Position numbers and translations under genes: made by a program. Shown in pieces: positions 27,251-35,675 of a stretch of DNA of 64,000 nt (position 1 is the stretch's first letter; every line of letters starts with the position of its first letter). The notes below the pieces were generated by a model, which had not been told where the DNA came from, did not search any database, and was given only the letters and a program-made list of their open reading frames with translations. This DNA is from G963674835 sp963674835 (GTDB lineage: Bacteria > Planctomycetota > Planctomycetia > Pirellulales > Thermoguttaceae), in assembly GCA_963674835.2 (NCBI GenBank), contig CAXXKC010000002.1:310001-374000 (forward strand), given 5' to 3'.

Positions 27251-27410
27251 GTAGTTTCGCTCCCGGGCGGCGCCGGTGGAGTGACTTGGGCGGAGAGATA
27301 CATAAGGCTGCAACAAGGAAGATGCCGGCGGGTGCCCGCCACCTGGCATGGCATCTGGCGGCCGGCAGATTGCGAGTGCAAGCAGACAGTTACGAACACT
27401 GAGGACGTCC

Positions 27411-28037
27411 ATGCTGGAAAAACTGAACGTGGAGCTTCGGGAGTCGCGGGGGAAACGCAATGCCCGACGGATGCGCGACGCCGGGAAGATTCCGGCCGTC
27501 CTGTACGGCCATCAGCAAGAGACCGTGAGCCTGACGGTCGTGGCCGAGGAGGTGGAGGCGGCATTGCGTCACGGTAGCCGTGTTGTGGATCTGGGCGGCG
27601 CGGTGACGGAGCAGGCGTTCATCCGCGAGTTGCAGTGGGACACCTGGGGCAAGGAAGTGCTCCACCTCGACTTGATGCGCGTTTCGGCACACGAGAAGGT
27701 CGAAGTGCGGGTGGCGGTGGAGTTGCGCGGCGAGTCGCCGGGCGTGAAGGAGGGTGGCGTGATCGAACACCACGTGCACGAGTTGGACGTGGAGTGCGAG
27801 GCGACGTCGATCCCGGAGAAGGTGCAGATCAACATCAATCACCTCGAACTGAATCAGTCGATTACGGTCGGCGACCTGGCGTTGCCCGAGGGCGTGCGGG
27901 TATTGGATGATCCGACGACCGTGTTGGTGCACTGCAAGGTGCCGACGGAAGTGGAAGAGGAAGAGGAAGCGGCCGCTGAGGCCGAGCCGGAAGTGATCGG
28001 TCGCAAGAGGGCTGAAGACGAAGAGGAGGAGTCGTAG
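27411..28037 (+). CDS. rplY: 50S ribosomal protein L25, long (Ctc/TL5) form
   Basis: A 208-aa protein of the long L25 form, which binds 5S rRNA through its N-terminal domain. The N-terminus (LNVELRESRGKRNARRMR, then GKIPAVLYGH) is the family signature, and the C-terminal TL5-type beta domain follows (about 100-180). The tail is strongly acidic (EVEEEEEAAAEAEPE) and ends DEEEES. ATG 27411 is chosen by family match, with GAGGA just upstream. It is followed after 47 bp by pth, the usual L25-Pth pairing. Confidence 0.93.
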   Translation: MLEKLNVELRESRGKRNARRMRDAGKIPAVLYGHQQETVSLTVVAEEVEAALRHGSRVVDLGGAVTEQAFIRELQWDTWGKEVLHLDLMRVSAHEKVEVRVAVELRGESPGVKEGGVIEHHVHELDVECEATSIPEKVQININHLELNQSITVGDLALPEGVRVLDDPTTVLVHCKVPTEVEEEEEAAAEAEPEVIGRKRAEDEEEES

Positions 28038-28084
28038 CGGGCGGAGCGCCGCGTTTGGAACGGCCGCGTGCGGGAGTAGTGTCG

Positions 28085-28642
28085 ATGAAGTTGATCATCG
28101 GACTAGGAAACCCCGGGCGCAAGTATCAGGGGACGCGTCACAACGTGGGGTACATGACCCTGGCGGAGTTGGCCAAGCGATTTGGAGTTGGACGGCCCAA
28201 GGGAAAGTTCCAGGGGGAAGTGCTGGATGCCGACCTGACAGGCCAGCGGGCGTTGCTGTTGAGCCCAACGACGTACATGAACAACAGTGGAATGTCGGTG
28301 CAGGCGGCGAAAGAGTTTTACAAGCTTTCCTTGGACGAGTTATTGGTTATCAGCGACGATTTGAACCTGCCATTGGGAAAGGTGCGGATTCGGTCGGAGG
28401 GTTCGGCAGGCGGGCAGAAGGGGCTAGCAGACATCGTCCGCCGGTTGGGGACGGAGAGTTTTCCGCGGCTGCGGATCGGGATTGGTTCGCCACCGGAAGA
28501 CTGGGACGCCGCCGATTACGTGCTGAGTACGTTTACACGCGAAGAACTGCCGGAGATTGAAAAGGCCATCGTGCGAGCCGTGGATGCGGTGGTCGACTGG
28601 GCCCACAAAGGCATTCAGTATTCCATGAATCAATACAACTGA
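28085..28642 (+). CDS. pth: Peptidyl-tRNA hydrolase
   Basis: A 185-aa hydrolase that recycles peptidyl-tRNAs released from ribosomes. Seen: IIGLGNPGRKYQGTRHNVG with the catalytic His, SPTTYMNNSG with the substrate Asn, ISDDLNLPLGKVRIR with the catalytic Asp. The usual GGHNG motif near residue 110 reads GSAGGQKGL here, so the His that normally contacts substrate is Gln. Since this residue is not the catalytic base, activity is still expected. ATG 28085 gives the usual length. It lies between rplY and rpsF. Confidence 0.94.
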   Translation: MKLIIGLGNPGRKYQGTRHNVGYMTLAELAKRFGVGRPKGKFQGEVLDADLTGQRALLLSPTTYMNNSGMSVQAAKEFYKLSLDELLVISDDLNLPLGKVRIRSEGSAGGQKGLADIVRRLGTESFPRLRIGIGSPPEDWDAADYVLSTFTREELPEIEKAIVRAVDAVVDWAHKGIQYSMNQYN

Positions 28643-28662
28643 AGTTGACGAGGAGCACTGTC

Positions 28663-29112
28663 TTGGCTGAGAACGTTTACGAGGGAATGTTCATCCTGGA
28701 TCCGGGGCGGTATTCTCGCGATCCCGAGGGAGTGTCGGGTCAGGTGACCCAGTTGATCGAGCAGATCGGCGGTGAGGTGCTGGTCAGCCGTCTGTGGGAA
28801 GAGCGCCGTTTGGCTTACCCGATCGGTGGGCAGCGCAAGGGGACCTATTGGCTGACGTACTTCCGCGGAGACGGGCGCCGGCTGCCGGAGCTGAAGCGTG
28901 CGTGCCACGTCAACGACAACTTCCTTCGTTTCCTGCTGCTGAAGGTCGAGCCGCGGCTGGTCGACATACTGGTGGAACACGCCAAGACCGGACAGGTCCT
29001 CACGGTCAGCGAGCGGGCGGAGAGCGCCAGCGAAGCACGTGCCGAACGCGCTGGTGCGGCGGGCGACGACGAGGATCAACCTGAATCGGTCGCGCAAACG
29101 GAAGCGGAGTAG
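28663..29112 (+). CDS. rpsF: 30S ribosomal protein S6
   Basis: A 149-aa S6 protein that partners S18 in the platform of the small subunit. The core (NVYEGMFILDPG, LWEERRLAYPIGGQRKGTYW, NDNFLRFLLLKVE) is clear. The C-terminal 45 residues are an extra Ala/Glu/Arg-rich acidic extension. The start is taken as TTG 28663, with GAGGAG seven bases ahead; another TTG at 28645 would add six residues and destroy that spacing. It is 20 bp after pth and followed by ssb. Confidence 0.92.
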   Translation: MAENVYEGMFILDPGRYSRDPEGVSGQVTQLIEQIGGEVLVSRLWEERRLAYPIGGQRKGTYWLTYFRGDGRRLPELKRACHVNDNFLRFLLLKVEPRLVDILVEHAKTGQVLTVSERAESASEARAERAGAAGDDEDQPESVAQTEAE

Positions 29113-29246
29113 GTCGCCAGCCCGGCGTAGAGTGAATGCGGCGTGCGTCCGCCGTAGAGCGAGAACGGACCGGCTGATTGGCAGTGGGCACTGCCTGCCC
29201 TGCGGAGAAGGGGGCAGTACGCAAGCATGAGAAGGAGTGGGTTAGC

Positions 29247-29723
29247 ATGGCCAGTTTCAACCGCGTGATCCTGCTGGGCAATTTGACCCGCGATCCGGAG
29301 CTGCGCTATATCCCGAGTGGTACGGCGGTCGCGGAGATCGGTTTGGCAATCAACGATCGCCGCAAGAGTGCCAGCGGAGAGTGGGTGGAGGAGACGACTT
29401 TCGTGGAGGTGACGCTTTGGGCCCGCACGGCCGAGGTCGCCAGTGAGTATCTGACGAAGGGATCCTCGGTGTTGATCGAGGGGCGATTGAAGCTGGACAG
29501 TTGGGAAAGTCAGGACGGCCAGAAGCGCTCCAAGCTGCGCGTGGTGGCCGAGCGCATGCAGATGCTCAACCGCACCGGCGGCGAGGGTGGCGGCGGCGGC
29601 GGCGGTCGGTCCGCCCCAAGACGCGAACGCAACACCAACCACAGCCAGCCCGCTCCGGAATCGCAGAATTACGACAGTTCTTTCGGCGACGCGCCCCCTG
29701 CAGACGACGACATCCCGTTTTAG
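29247..29723 (+). CDS. ssb: Single-stranded DNA-binding protein
   Basis: A 158-aa SSB. The OB fold is at residues 1-110 (FNRVILLGNLTRDPELRYI, FVEVTLWARTAEVASEYL, GSSVLIEGRLKLDSWE). A Gly-rich linker follows (GGEGGGGGGG), and the tail ends DDDIPF, the acidic tip that docks partner proteins. ATG 29247 follows GAAGGAG. A compact hairpin GGCAGTG/CACTGCC lies about 60 bp upstream (29180-29195 region). It sits between rpsF and rplI without rpsR. Confidence 0.95.
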   Translation: MASFNRVILLGNLTRDPELRYIPSGTAVAEIGLAINDRRKSASGEWVEETTFVEVTLWARTAEVASEYLTKGSSVLIEGRLKLDSWESQDGQKRSKLRVVAERMQMLNRTGGEGGGGGGGRSAPRRERNTNHSQPAPESQNYDSSFGDAPPADDDIPF

Positions 29724-29798
29724 GCCACTGTGCGGGCGAGGCAAGCCGGGCGACCGATATATCCTAGTTGAACCAACAGAATGAAGGTTACGAGATCC

Positions 29799-30350
29799 AT
29801 GGTCAAACCAGCCAACAAACAAGCGACGTCTGCCCGCACTCCCCGGTACGGCAAGCGACTTCCGAAGGGTCCGAACGGCGGCATTCAGCTTCTGCTGGTG
29901 CAACCCGTCGAGCATCTGGGCAGCCAGGGTGACGTCGTCGAGGTGAAGCCGGGCTTTGCGAAGAACTACCTCATTCCCCAGGGCTTGGCCACGATTGCCA
30001 CCGACCACCACAAGCGGATGGTGGAGAAGCATCGGGCGCTGCTTCTGGAGCGGCAGAAGGCGCGGCTGGCCGGCCTGCAGAGGACGGCGGAGGACCTGTC
30101 TCGGCAGAGCATCACGATCGAAGCAAACGCCAACGAAGAGGGCCACTTGTACGGCTCGGTCGGCGCGCCGGAGATTGTCAATGCGTTGAAGCGCAACGCC
30201 GTGACGATCACGCCCGACCAGGTACGCCTCGAGGGACCGCTGAAGGAACTCGGTCTGTACACGGTCCGAATTCACTTGGCGCAAGAGGTCAATGCCGAGA
30301 TCAAGGTGTGGGTGGTTCCGTTGGTGTCGGACGAGCAACCCGGCCAGTAG
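29799..30350 (+). CDS. rplI: 50S ribosomal protein L9 with a basic N-terminal extension
   Basis: An L9 protein of 183 aa counted from ATG 29799 (189 aa from an upstream ATG at 29781). The family core starts at GIQLLLVQPVEHLGSQGDVV and continues with VKPGFAKNYLIPQGLA; the long central helix and the C-terminal domain (GHLYGSVGAPEIVNAL) are normal. The about 30 residues before the core (Lys/Arg/Pro-rich) are an extension not usual in L9. AAGG lies 11 bases before 29799. It follows ssb directly, where rpsR would normally intervene. Confidence 0.9.
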   Translation: MVKPANKQATSARTPRYGKRLPKGPNGGIQLLLVQPVEHLGSQGDVVEVKPGFAKNYLIPQGLATIATDHHKRMVEKHRALLLERQKARLAGLQRTAEDLSRQSITIEANANEEGHLYGSVGAPEIVNALKRNAVTITPDQVRLEGPLKELGLYTVRIHLAQEVNAEIKVWVVPLVSDEQPGQ

Positions 30351-30509
30351 TTCCACGGAGCGGATCGCCCCCGGTTGACCCCATATGGCGTGGCCGCCAT
30401 CGGCCGTGCCAGGGTCCCCCATTCGCATCCCTGCTGCGCGGCTGAGCAGCGGGCGAGTTGGGCAATTCCGGGGTGGGTCTTGTGGACTGGCGTTTCCCCG
30501 CGGCGACGG

Positions 30510-30538
30510 TTGTCAGGCAGGCGCAATCGCCTTATCAT
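30510..30538 (+). promoter_or_regulatory. Sigma-70-type promoter for dnaB
   Basis: TTGTCA (30510-30515) and TATCAT (30533-30538) are 17 bp apart, about 80 bp ahead of the dnaB start codon. This is in the 268-bp gap after rplI, so dnaB has its own promoter. Confidence 0.65.
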
Positions 30539-30618
30539 GCGCTGAGCAGCCTGGGACGCGCTTCCCGGCTTTTTCCTACGGCAGCGCGCCTGCCGGCATT
30601 GCGGAAAGATGGATCGCC

Positions 30619-32043
30619 ATGGCTACGCTGGGACGAATCGACGCCGGCCGGCCGACTTCGGCCGTGAGTTCCGAGATCCTGGATCGGCTGCCGCCACAGA
30701 GCGTGGACGCCGAGAAGAGCGTGATCGGCAGCCTGCTGTTGGATTCGTCGATGTGCGACGACGTGGTGCTGCTGCTTCGTCCCGAGGACTTCTATAGCGA
30801 CGTGCACCGGAAGCTGTTCGGTCACATCGTGGCGATGCACGACGAGGGAAACCGCATCGATACCACTTTGTTGGTGGAGCGGTTGAAGCAGGCCGGCGAT
30901 TATGAGCTGATCGGTGGGGCCGCCTATCTGGCCGAGATTCTCCAAGCCGTGGCCGTCGCGGCACACGCCGTGTACTACGCCAAGATCGTGCGCGACAAAG
31001 CGACCTTGCGGTCGATCATCCACGCGAGCACCGAAATTCTCCGCGACGCCTACGATCCGACGTTGGACTGCCGGGACATGATCAGCCAGGCCGAAGAGAA
31101 GATTTTCGCCATTCACGATTTGCGTAGTTCCGATCAACTGGCGAGCATGCACGACATTCTGGTCGAGGCCTTCGAGCACATCGACAAGCGAATGGAACGC
31201 GGGGGGGCTACCGGAGTGCCCTCGGGATTGGCCGATTTGGACAATCTGACCGGCGGTTTGCACGAGTCGGAGCTTGTTATCCTCGCAGCCCGTCCCAGCA
31301 TGGGAAAGACCGCGTTGGCGACGAACATCGCCGACCACGTGAGCGTGGAGGCCAACCTGGGTACGTTGTTCGTGAGCCTGGAAATGTCGCGATTGGAGCT
31401 CGCCCAGCGTATGCTCTGCGCGCGGGGCGAGATCAATGGAAGCAAGTTTCGTGCAGGGTATCTGTCGGGCGAGGACCGGGATAAGCTGGTGCAGGCCTCG
31501 GCCCGCTTGAGCAAGGCGCCGCTTTATGTTGACGACACGCCGAGCCGCACGATCAGCGAAATCGCGGCGTGCGCTCGCCGGCTGAAGCGCAAGACAGGGC
31601 TCAAGCTGATCGTGATCGACTACCTGCAGCTCATCGAGCCGGACAACGCAAAGGATCCGCGGCAGGAGCAAGTGGCCAAGATCGCGCGGCGGTTGAAGGG
31701 ACTGGCGCGCGAGCTGCGCGTGCCGGTGCTTTGTCTGGCCCAGTTGAATCGGCAGGCCGAGGCGACCAAGGACAATCGGCCGCGTTTGAGCCATCTACGA
31801 GAATCGGGGGCCATCGAGCAGGACGCCGACGTGGTGATGTTCGTGCATCGGGAAGAGTACTACCACAGCCACGAGGAAGCTGTGGAGCAGGACCTGGTGG
31901 GCAAGGCCGACCTGATGATCGCCAAGCAGCGTAACGGCCCTACGGGCGACGTCAAGCTGTGCTGGTTCCAGGAATACACGAAGTTCAAGGACCTCGCTCA
32001 GAAGCCGTACGACGAATTCGAGCAGTTCGGCGAGCCGTTCTGA
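30619..32043 (+). CDS. dnaB: Replicative DNA helicase
   Basis: A 474-aa hexameric 5'-3' helicase of the replisome. The N-terminal domain (PPQSVDAEKSVIGSLLLD, residues 25-42) binds primase; the RecA-like domain has Walker A in ARPSMGKTALA, Walker B-like LKLIVIDYLQLI, and LAQLNRQAE with RPRLSHLRESGAIEQDAD. ATG 30619 matches the family start; upstream codons in the same frame are not family-like. The C-terminal EFEQFGEPF is acidic. It follows rplI in the standard order. Confidence 0.96.
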   Translation: MATLGRIDAGRPTSAVSSEILDRLPPQSVDAEKSVIGSLLLDSSMCDDVVLLLRPEDFYSDVHRKLFGHIVAMHDEGNRIDTTLLVERLKQAGDYELIGGAAYLAEILQAVAVAAHAVYYAKIVRDKATLRSIIHASTEILRDAYDPTLDCRDMISQAEEKIFAIHDLRSSDQLASMHDILVEAFEHIDKRMERGGATGVPSGLADLDNLTGGLHESELVILAARPSMGKTALATNIADHVSVEANLGTLFVSLEMSRLELAQRMLCARGEINGSKFRAGYLSGEDRDKLVQASARLSKAPLYVDDTPSRTISEIAACARRLKRKTGLKLIVIDYLQLIEPDNAKDPRQEQVAKIARRLKGLARELRVPVLCLAQLNRQAEATKDNRPRLSHLRESGAIEQDADVVMFVHREEYYHSHEEAVEQDLVGKADLMIAKQRNGPTGDVKLCWFQEYTKFKDLAQKPYDEFEQFGEPF

Positions 32044-32397
32044 ATCGGCTTCGAGATGGGTGCGCCGGTTTGTCTGTTGCTCGGGCGGCAACCGGTGGGA
32101 CGCGGCGAACGTCGCGCCATGATCTCGGAAGAGAACCAGCCGTTCTTCCCATCTCTCCCATTTTCTCTGTTTGGGAGCTGTGCCAACTCGATGGAGGCGG
32201 GGAAGGTGCCTCCAAACAAGCGAATTCGCCTTGTCGTGGGCGGTCCCTTCGAGTATTTCTACGCGGCCTGGAAAACCCCGTAATTGGGGTCTGGAGCGGC
32301 GGCCGCGCCGGCCTCGACTGGCCAGGACGTGACACCCGGTACCGACCCTTCGATTTTCCTCGTCTTGAGGCGACCCAACCAAGGCAGAGAAGGCTTC
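32044..32397 (+). other. Intergenic stretch between dnaB and bamA
   Basis: 354 bases. A short hairpin ACCCC/GGGGT occurs around 32273-32290 without a T-run. I see no gene, no tRNA and no convincing promoter. Confidence 0.55.
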
Positions 32398-35300
32398 ATG
32401 GCCAACGTCCGCATCCGCTTATTGATCCGAGCCATTGCGTGCCTTTCCGCGATCGTCTTTGTGTTGGGCGTTGGCGGAATGAGGGCCGGCGGACAGGCAC
32501 CGGACGAGTTGACACCACCATTGCTGGTCCCGCCCGGGCAGGCTGCGCCAACCACCGCCGCAGCACCGGGGGAAGAACAGGTCGTGAGGGTGCTGATCAA
32601 GGGGCAGAAGAGGGTCCCGCTGGCCAAGATTCTGCCGCATATCCACACGCGGGAAGGCCGGGCCTACGATCCGGAAGTCGTAGAACAGGACGTGCGGCGG
32701 CTCAACAGGACCGGCCTGTTCTTCACCGCCAAGCCTTACACACAGAAGACTCCCGACGGCCGCATCGTCATTTTCGACGTGCTCGAAAAGCCGATCATCG
32801 ACCACGTCTGGTATGTAGGCAACACGATCGGCAAGAAGAAGCTGGCCGAAGAGGCGTTGATCAAGCCGGGCGACGCCATGGATCTCTATGCGATCGAGGA
32901 GTCGCGACGGCGGATCGAGGAGTATTACCACGCGCACGGATACCCGAAGGCGCGCATAACCATCGTCGAGGGCTCGAAGTCGAGCGATCAGGGCGTAACT
33001 TTCTTAATTAATGAGGGGCAGCGTCAGCGCATCCTTTGGACGGGTTTCGTCGGCAATACGATCGCCGACGACGGCCGGTTGCGAATGCAGGTGAAGTCGA
33101 AGCCGGGCGTGCTCTGGTTCCTGGGCGGGGACGTCGACCCGAAGGAAATCGAAGAAGACAAGAACCGCCTGACGGCTTACTACCGCGGCCTGGGATTCAT
33201 GGACGCCAAAGTCGGTCGCGAGTGGCGTGCCACGGCCGACGGCAAGTGGATCTATCTGACGTACGTGATCGACGAGGGGCGGCGCTACGTCGTGCGCAAC
33301 GTGTCGGTCATCGGGAACACGAAGTACTCGGCGGATCAGTTGCTAGGCGAGCTGCAACTGCAGAGCGGTGACTTCTACAACCAGAACAAGATGAAGCTGG
33401 ACGAGGGGACCCTCCGTGACACCTACGGCGCGGTGGGCTACGTGTTCGCCGACGTGCAGGATGAGCTGGTCTATCCGGATGAACCGGGCAGGCTCGACCT
33501 GGTGTATCGCATCAAGGAAGGAAATCGCTATCGGGTGGGGCGGATCGACGTTCAGATCAAGGGGCAGTATCCGCACACGCGGCTGGCCACGGTGCTGAAC
33601 CGGATGTCGCTGAAGCCGGGCGACATCGTCGATATCCGCGAGTTGCGCGCCAGCGAACGGCGGTTGAAGGCCAGCGGTTTGTTTGCGGTCGATCCGGCCA
33701 AGGGGAGCGCGCCGAAGATCGTCTTCACCGCGCCGACGGCGGAGGACTTAGAAAAACGAGAGGAAGGGGTTGCCGACAAGCCGAAACGTCCGGATGGTTT
33801 CCGCGGGCAGAGCCCTGACAGCCCGGCGGATCGCGATTCGCTGGTCAATCTTTCCATTTTCGGAGAGTGGGCCGACAACCAGCCGGACGAGGTTCAGCAG
33901 GCTCAGCCCACGCCGCAGAACCCCGGCCCATCGCAGCGGGCGGGCGGTGCCGGTTACATGCCGACGACGGTTCGCGGGCAGAGTCCCCAGGCGTCGTCGG
34001 GTCTGCTCCGCTGGAAGCCGTGGGCGTCGAACCGACCGGACCCAACTCCGGCGGCCGCTCCTCCGGGAACGGCGGCACCGGACTTCTCGTGGTCGGCGCC
34101 GGGCAACGGCGTTCTGCCAATGGTGACGCGAGGACAGTATACCGACGGTGTTTCGTTCCCGTCGCTGAATACGACGGCGGGCCGGGCGAGCAGCTACACA
34201 CAGCCTGCGGAGCAAACGCAGCCTGTGGCGACGCCGTGGTCGCCCCCTGCCGCGCAGCCGTCGGCCACCACCACGACGACGGTGCAGCAGCCGGTAGCGC
34301 AGACGACTCAACCCCAGACAACGCAGCCGCCGGCCGCCGTCGCTCCGCCGGCACAAACGGTCGCGCCGGCGCCTTCGTACGCCAATCCGTATGATGTGTC
34401 GCCGTTGGGCGGGCCATATTATGGACGTCCGAGTGCAACGGACCCGCTTCAGCCGCCTATTCTGCAGGACCCGACGAACTTGCTCGGACTGCCGCCGGAC
34501 GATCAGCCGCTGTTTCTACCGCTGAATCCGTTGGTAGAAGAGACGGAGACCGGCAAGCTGATGTTCAGCGTCGGTGTGAACTCGGATGCCGGGCTGATCG
34601 GATCGTTCGTATTGGACGAGCAGAATTTCGACTGGACTCGCTGGCCGCGAAGCTGGGAAGACATCCGCAATGCGACCGCGTTCCGAGGTGCCGGGCAGCG
34701 GTTCCGTGCCGAGGCGGTCCCCGGCACGCAAACCCAACGCTACGCGGTTACTTTCCAGGAGCCTTACCTGCTGGATACGAACGTCAGCCTGGGCTTGAGC
34801 GCGTATTACTACGAGCGGGACTATTATGAATGGGACGAGCAGCGTCTGGGCGGCCGGGTGTCGCTGGGATACCAGTTCACACCCGACCTGTTCGGGACGC
34901 TCGCCTTCCGCGGGGCGAACATCAACATCAGCAATCCGATCGATCCAACGCTTCCGGATCTGGTCGCCGTGCTGGGCAACAACGCCCTTTACGGTTTCGA
35001 AGGACGGCTGACGCACGACACACGCGACAGTACGTTCATGCCGACCGAAGGGCACATTCTGGAAGTGGCTTTCGAAGAGGTTCTCGGCACCTTCCAGTAT
35101 CCGCGTGCGGAAGTCGACTTCCGCCAGTACTTCATGCTGCACGAGCGGCCCGATGGGTCGGGGCGCCATGTACTGGGGTTGAGCGGGCGCGTCGCCTATA
35201 CGGGCAACAACACGCCGATCTACGAGCGTTACTATGCGGGCGGTTTCAGCACGATTCGCGGCTTTGAGTTCCGCGGCGTGGCCCCCTCGCAGAACGGTGT

Positions 35301-35583
35301 GCTGGTTGGCGGCGACTACATGGTGCTGGCGTCGGCGGAATACATGTTCCCGATCACGGCCAGCGACGCGCTACGGGGCGTCATTTTCGTCGATACGGGT
35401 ACGGTCGAACCGAGCATCGACGATTGGACGGACAACTATCGCGTGGCACCGGGCGTGGGCTTGCGCATCACGATTCCCGCCATGGGGCCGGCGCCCATTG
35501 CGTTGGATCTGGCGTTCCCGGTGTCGAAGGAACCGACCGATCGCACGCAGGCCTTCAGCTTCTTCGTAGGCTTCACCCGTTAG
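32398..35583 (+). CDS. bamA: Outer membrane assembly factor BamA (Omp85) with a long Pro/Gln/Thr linker
   Basis: A 1061-aa Omp85 protein inserting beta-barrels into the outer membrane. A signal sequence (1-30) is followed by five POTRA domains starting near residues 58, 132, 210, 296 and 378. A linker of about 250 residues (450-700), rich in Pro, Gln, Thr, Ala and Ser, then separates POTRA5 from the barrel; ordinary BamA has no such insert. The barrel (about 714-1061) contains the IRGF motif in GGFSTIRGFEFRGV. The protein ends SFFVGFTR, and its TAG stop is the first three bases of a palindromic element. It follows dnaB; ATG 32398 is chosen for the signal peptide. Confidence 0.92.
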   Translation: MANVRIRLLIRAIACLSAIVFVLGVGGMRAGGQAPDELTPPLLVPPGQAAPTTAAAPGEEQVVRVLIKGQKRVPLAKILPHIHTREGRAYDPEVVEQDVRRLNRTGLFFTAKPYTQKTPDGRIVIFDVLEKPIIDHVWYVGNTIGKKKLAEEALIKPGDAMDLYAIEESRRRIEEYYHAHGYPKARITIVEGSKSSDQGVTFLINEGQRQRILWTGFVGNTIADDGRLRMQVKSKPGVLWFLGGDVDPKEIEEDKNRLTAYYRGLGFMDAKVGREWRATADGKWIYLTYVIDEGRRYVVRNVSVIGNTKYSADQLLGELQLQSGDFYNQNKMKLDEGTLRDTYGAVGYVFADVQDELVYPDEPGRLDLVYRIKEGNRYRVGRIDVQIKGQYPHTRLATVLNRMSLKPGDIVDIRELRASERRLKASGLFAVDPAKGSAPKIVFTAPTAEDLEKREEGVADKPKRPDGFRGQSPDSPADRDSLVNLSIFGEWADNQPDEVQQAQPTPQNPGPSQRAGGAGYMPTTVRGQSPQASSGLLRWKPWASNRPDPTPAAAPPGTAAPDFSWSAPGNGVLPMVTRGQYTDGVSFPSLNTTAGRASSYTQPAEQTQPVATPWSPPAAQPSATTTTTVQQPVAQTTQPQTTQPPAAVAPPAQTVAPAPSYANPYDVSPLGGPYYGRPSATDPLQPPILQDPTNLLGLPPDDQPLFLPLNPLVEETETGKLMFSVGVNSDAGLIGSFVLDEQNFDWTRWPRSWEDIRNATAFRGAGQRFRAEAVPGTQTQRYAVTFQEPYLLDTNVSLGLSAYYYERDYYEWDEQRLGGRVSLGYQFTPDLFGTLAFRGANINISNPIDPTLPDLVAVLGNNALYGFEGRLTHDTRDSTFMPTEGHILEVAFEEVLGTFQYPRAEVDFRQYFMLHERPDGSGRHVLGLSGRVAYTGNNTPIYERYYAGGFSTIRGFEFRGVAPSQNGVLVGGDYMVLASAEYMFPITASDALRGVIFVDTGTVEPSIDDWTDNYRVAPGVGLRITIPAMGPAPIALDLAFPVSKEPTDRTQAFSFFVGFTR

Positions 35584-35675
35584 TGCGAGTCGCACTTGAC
35601 GGTAGCGTTCGTGGCGGCATGTTTCTGCGGTTTCGAAAGCGGAACACACGCTACACATACGCCGAATGCGCTCTA
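35581..35675 (+). repeat. Palindromic element copy D (95 bp), supplies stop codons of both bamA and the acyltransferase gene
   Basis: Begins TAGTGCGAGTCGCACTTGAC and ends GAATGCGCTCTA. The first three bases (35581-35583) are the bamA stop; the last three (35673-35675, cta) are the TAG stop of the convergent minus-strand gene. The element therefore fills the whole intergenic space. The phase shifted by one is open throughout (LVRVALDGSVRGGMFLRF, then RKRNTRYTYAECAL). Confidence 0.92.

Noticed and set aside
29170..29200. GGCAGTG/CACTGCC hairpin before ssb as an S6:S18 leader motif
   Set aside because: The known motif precedes rpsF and has a bulged CCG loop; this is a plain short palindrome.
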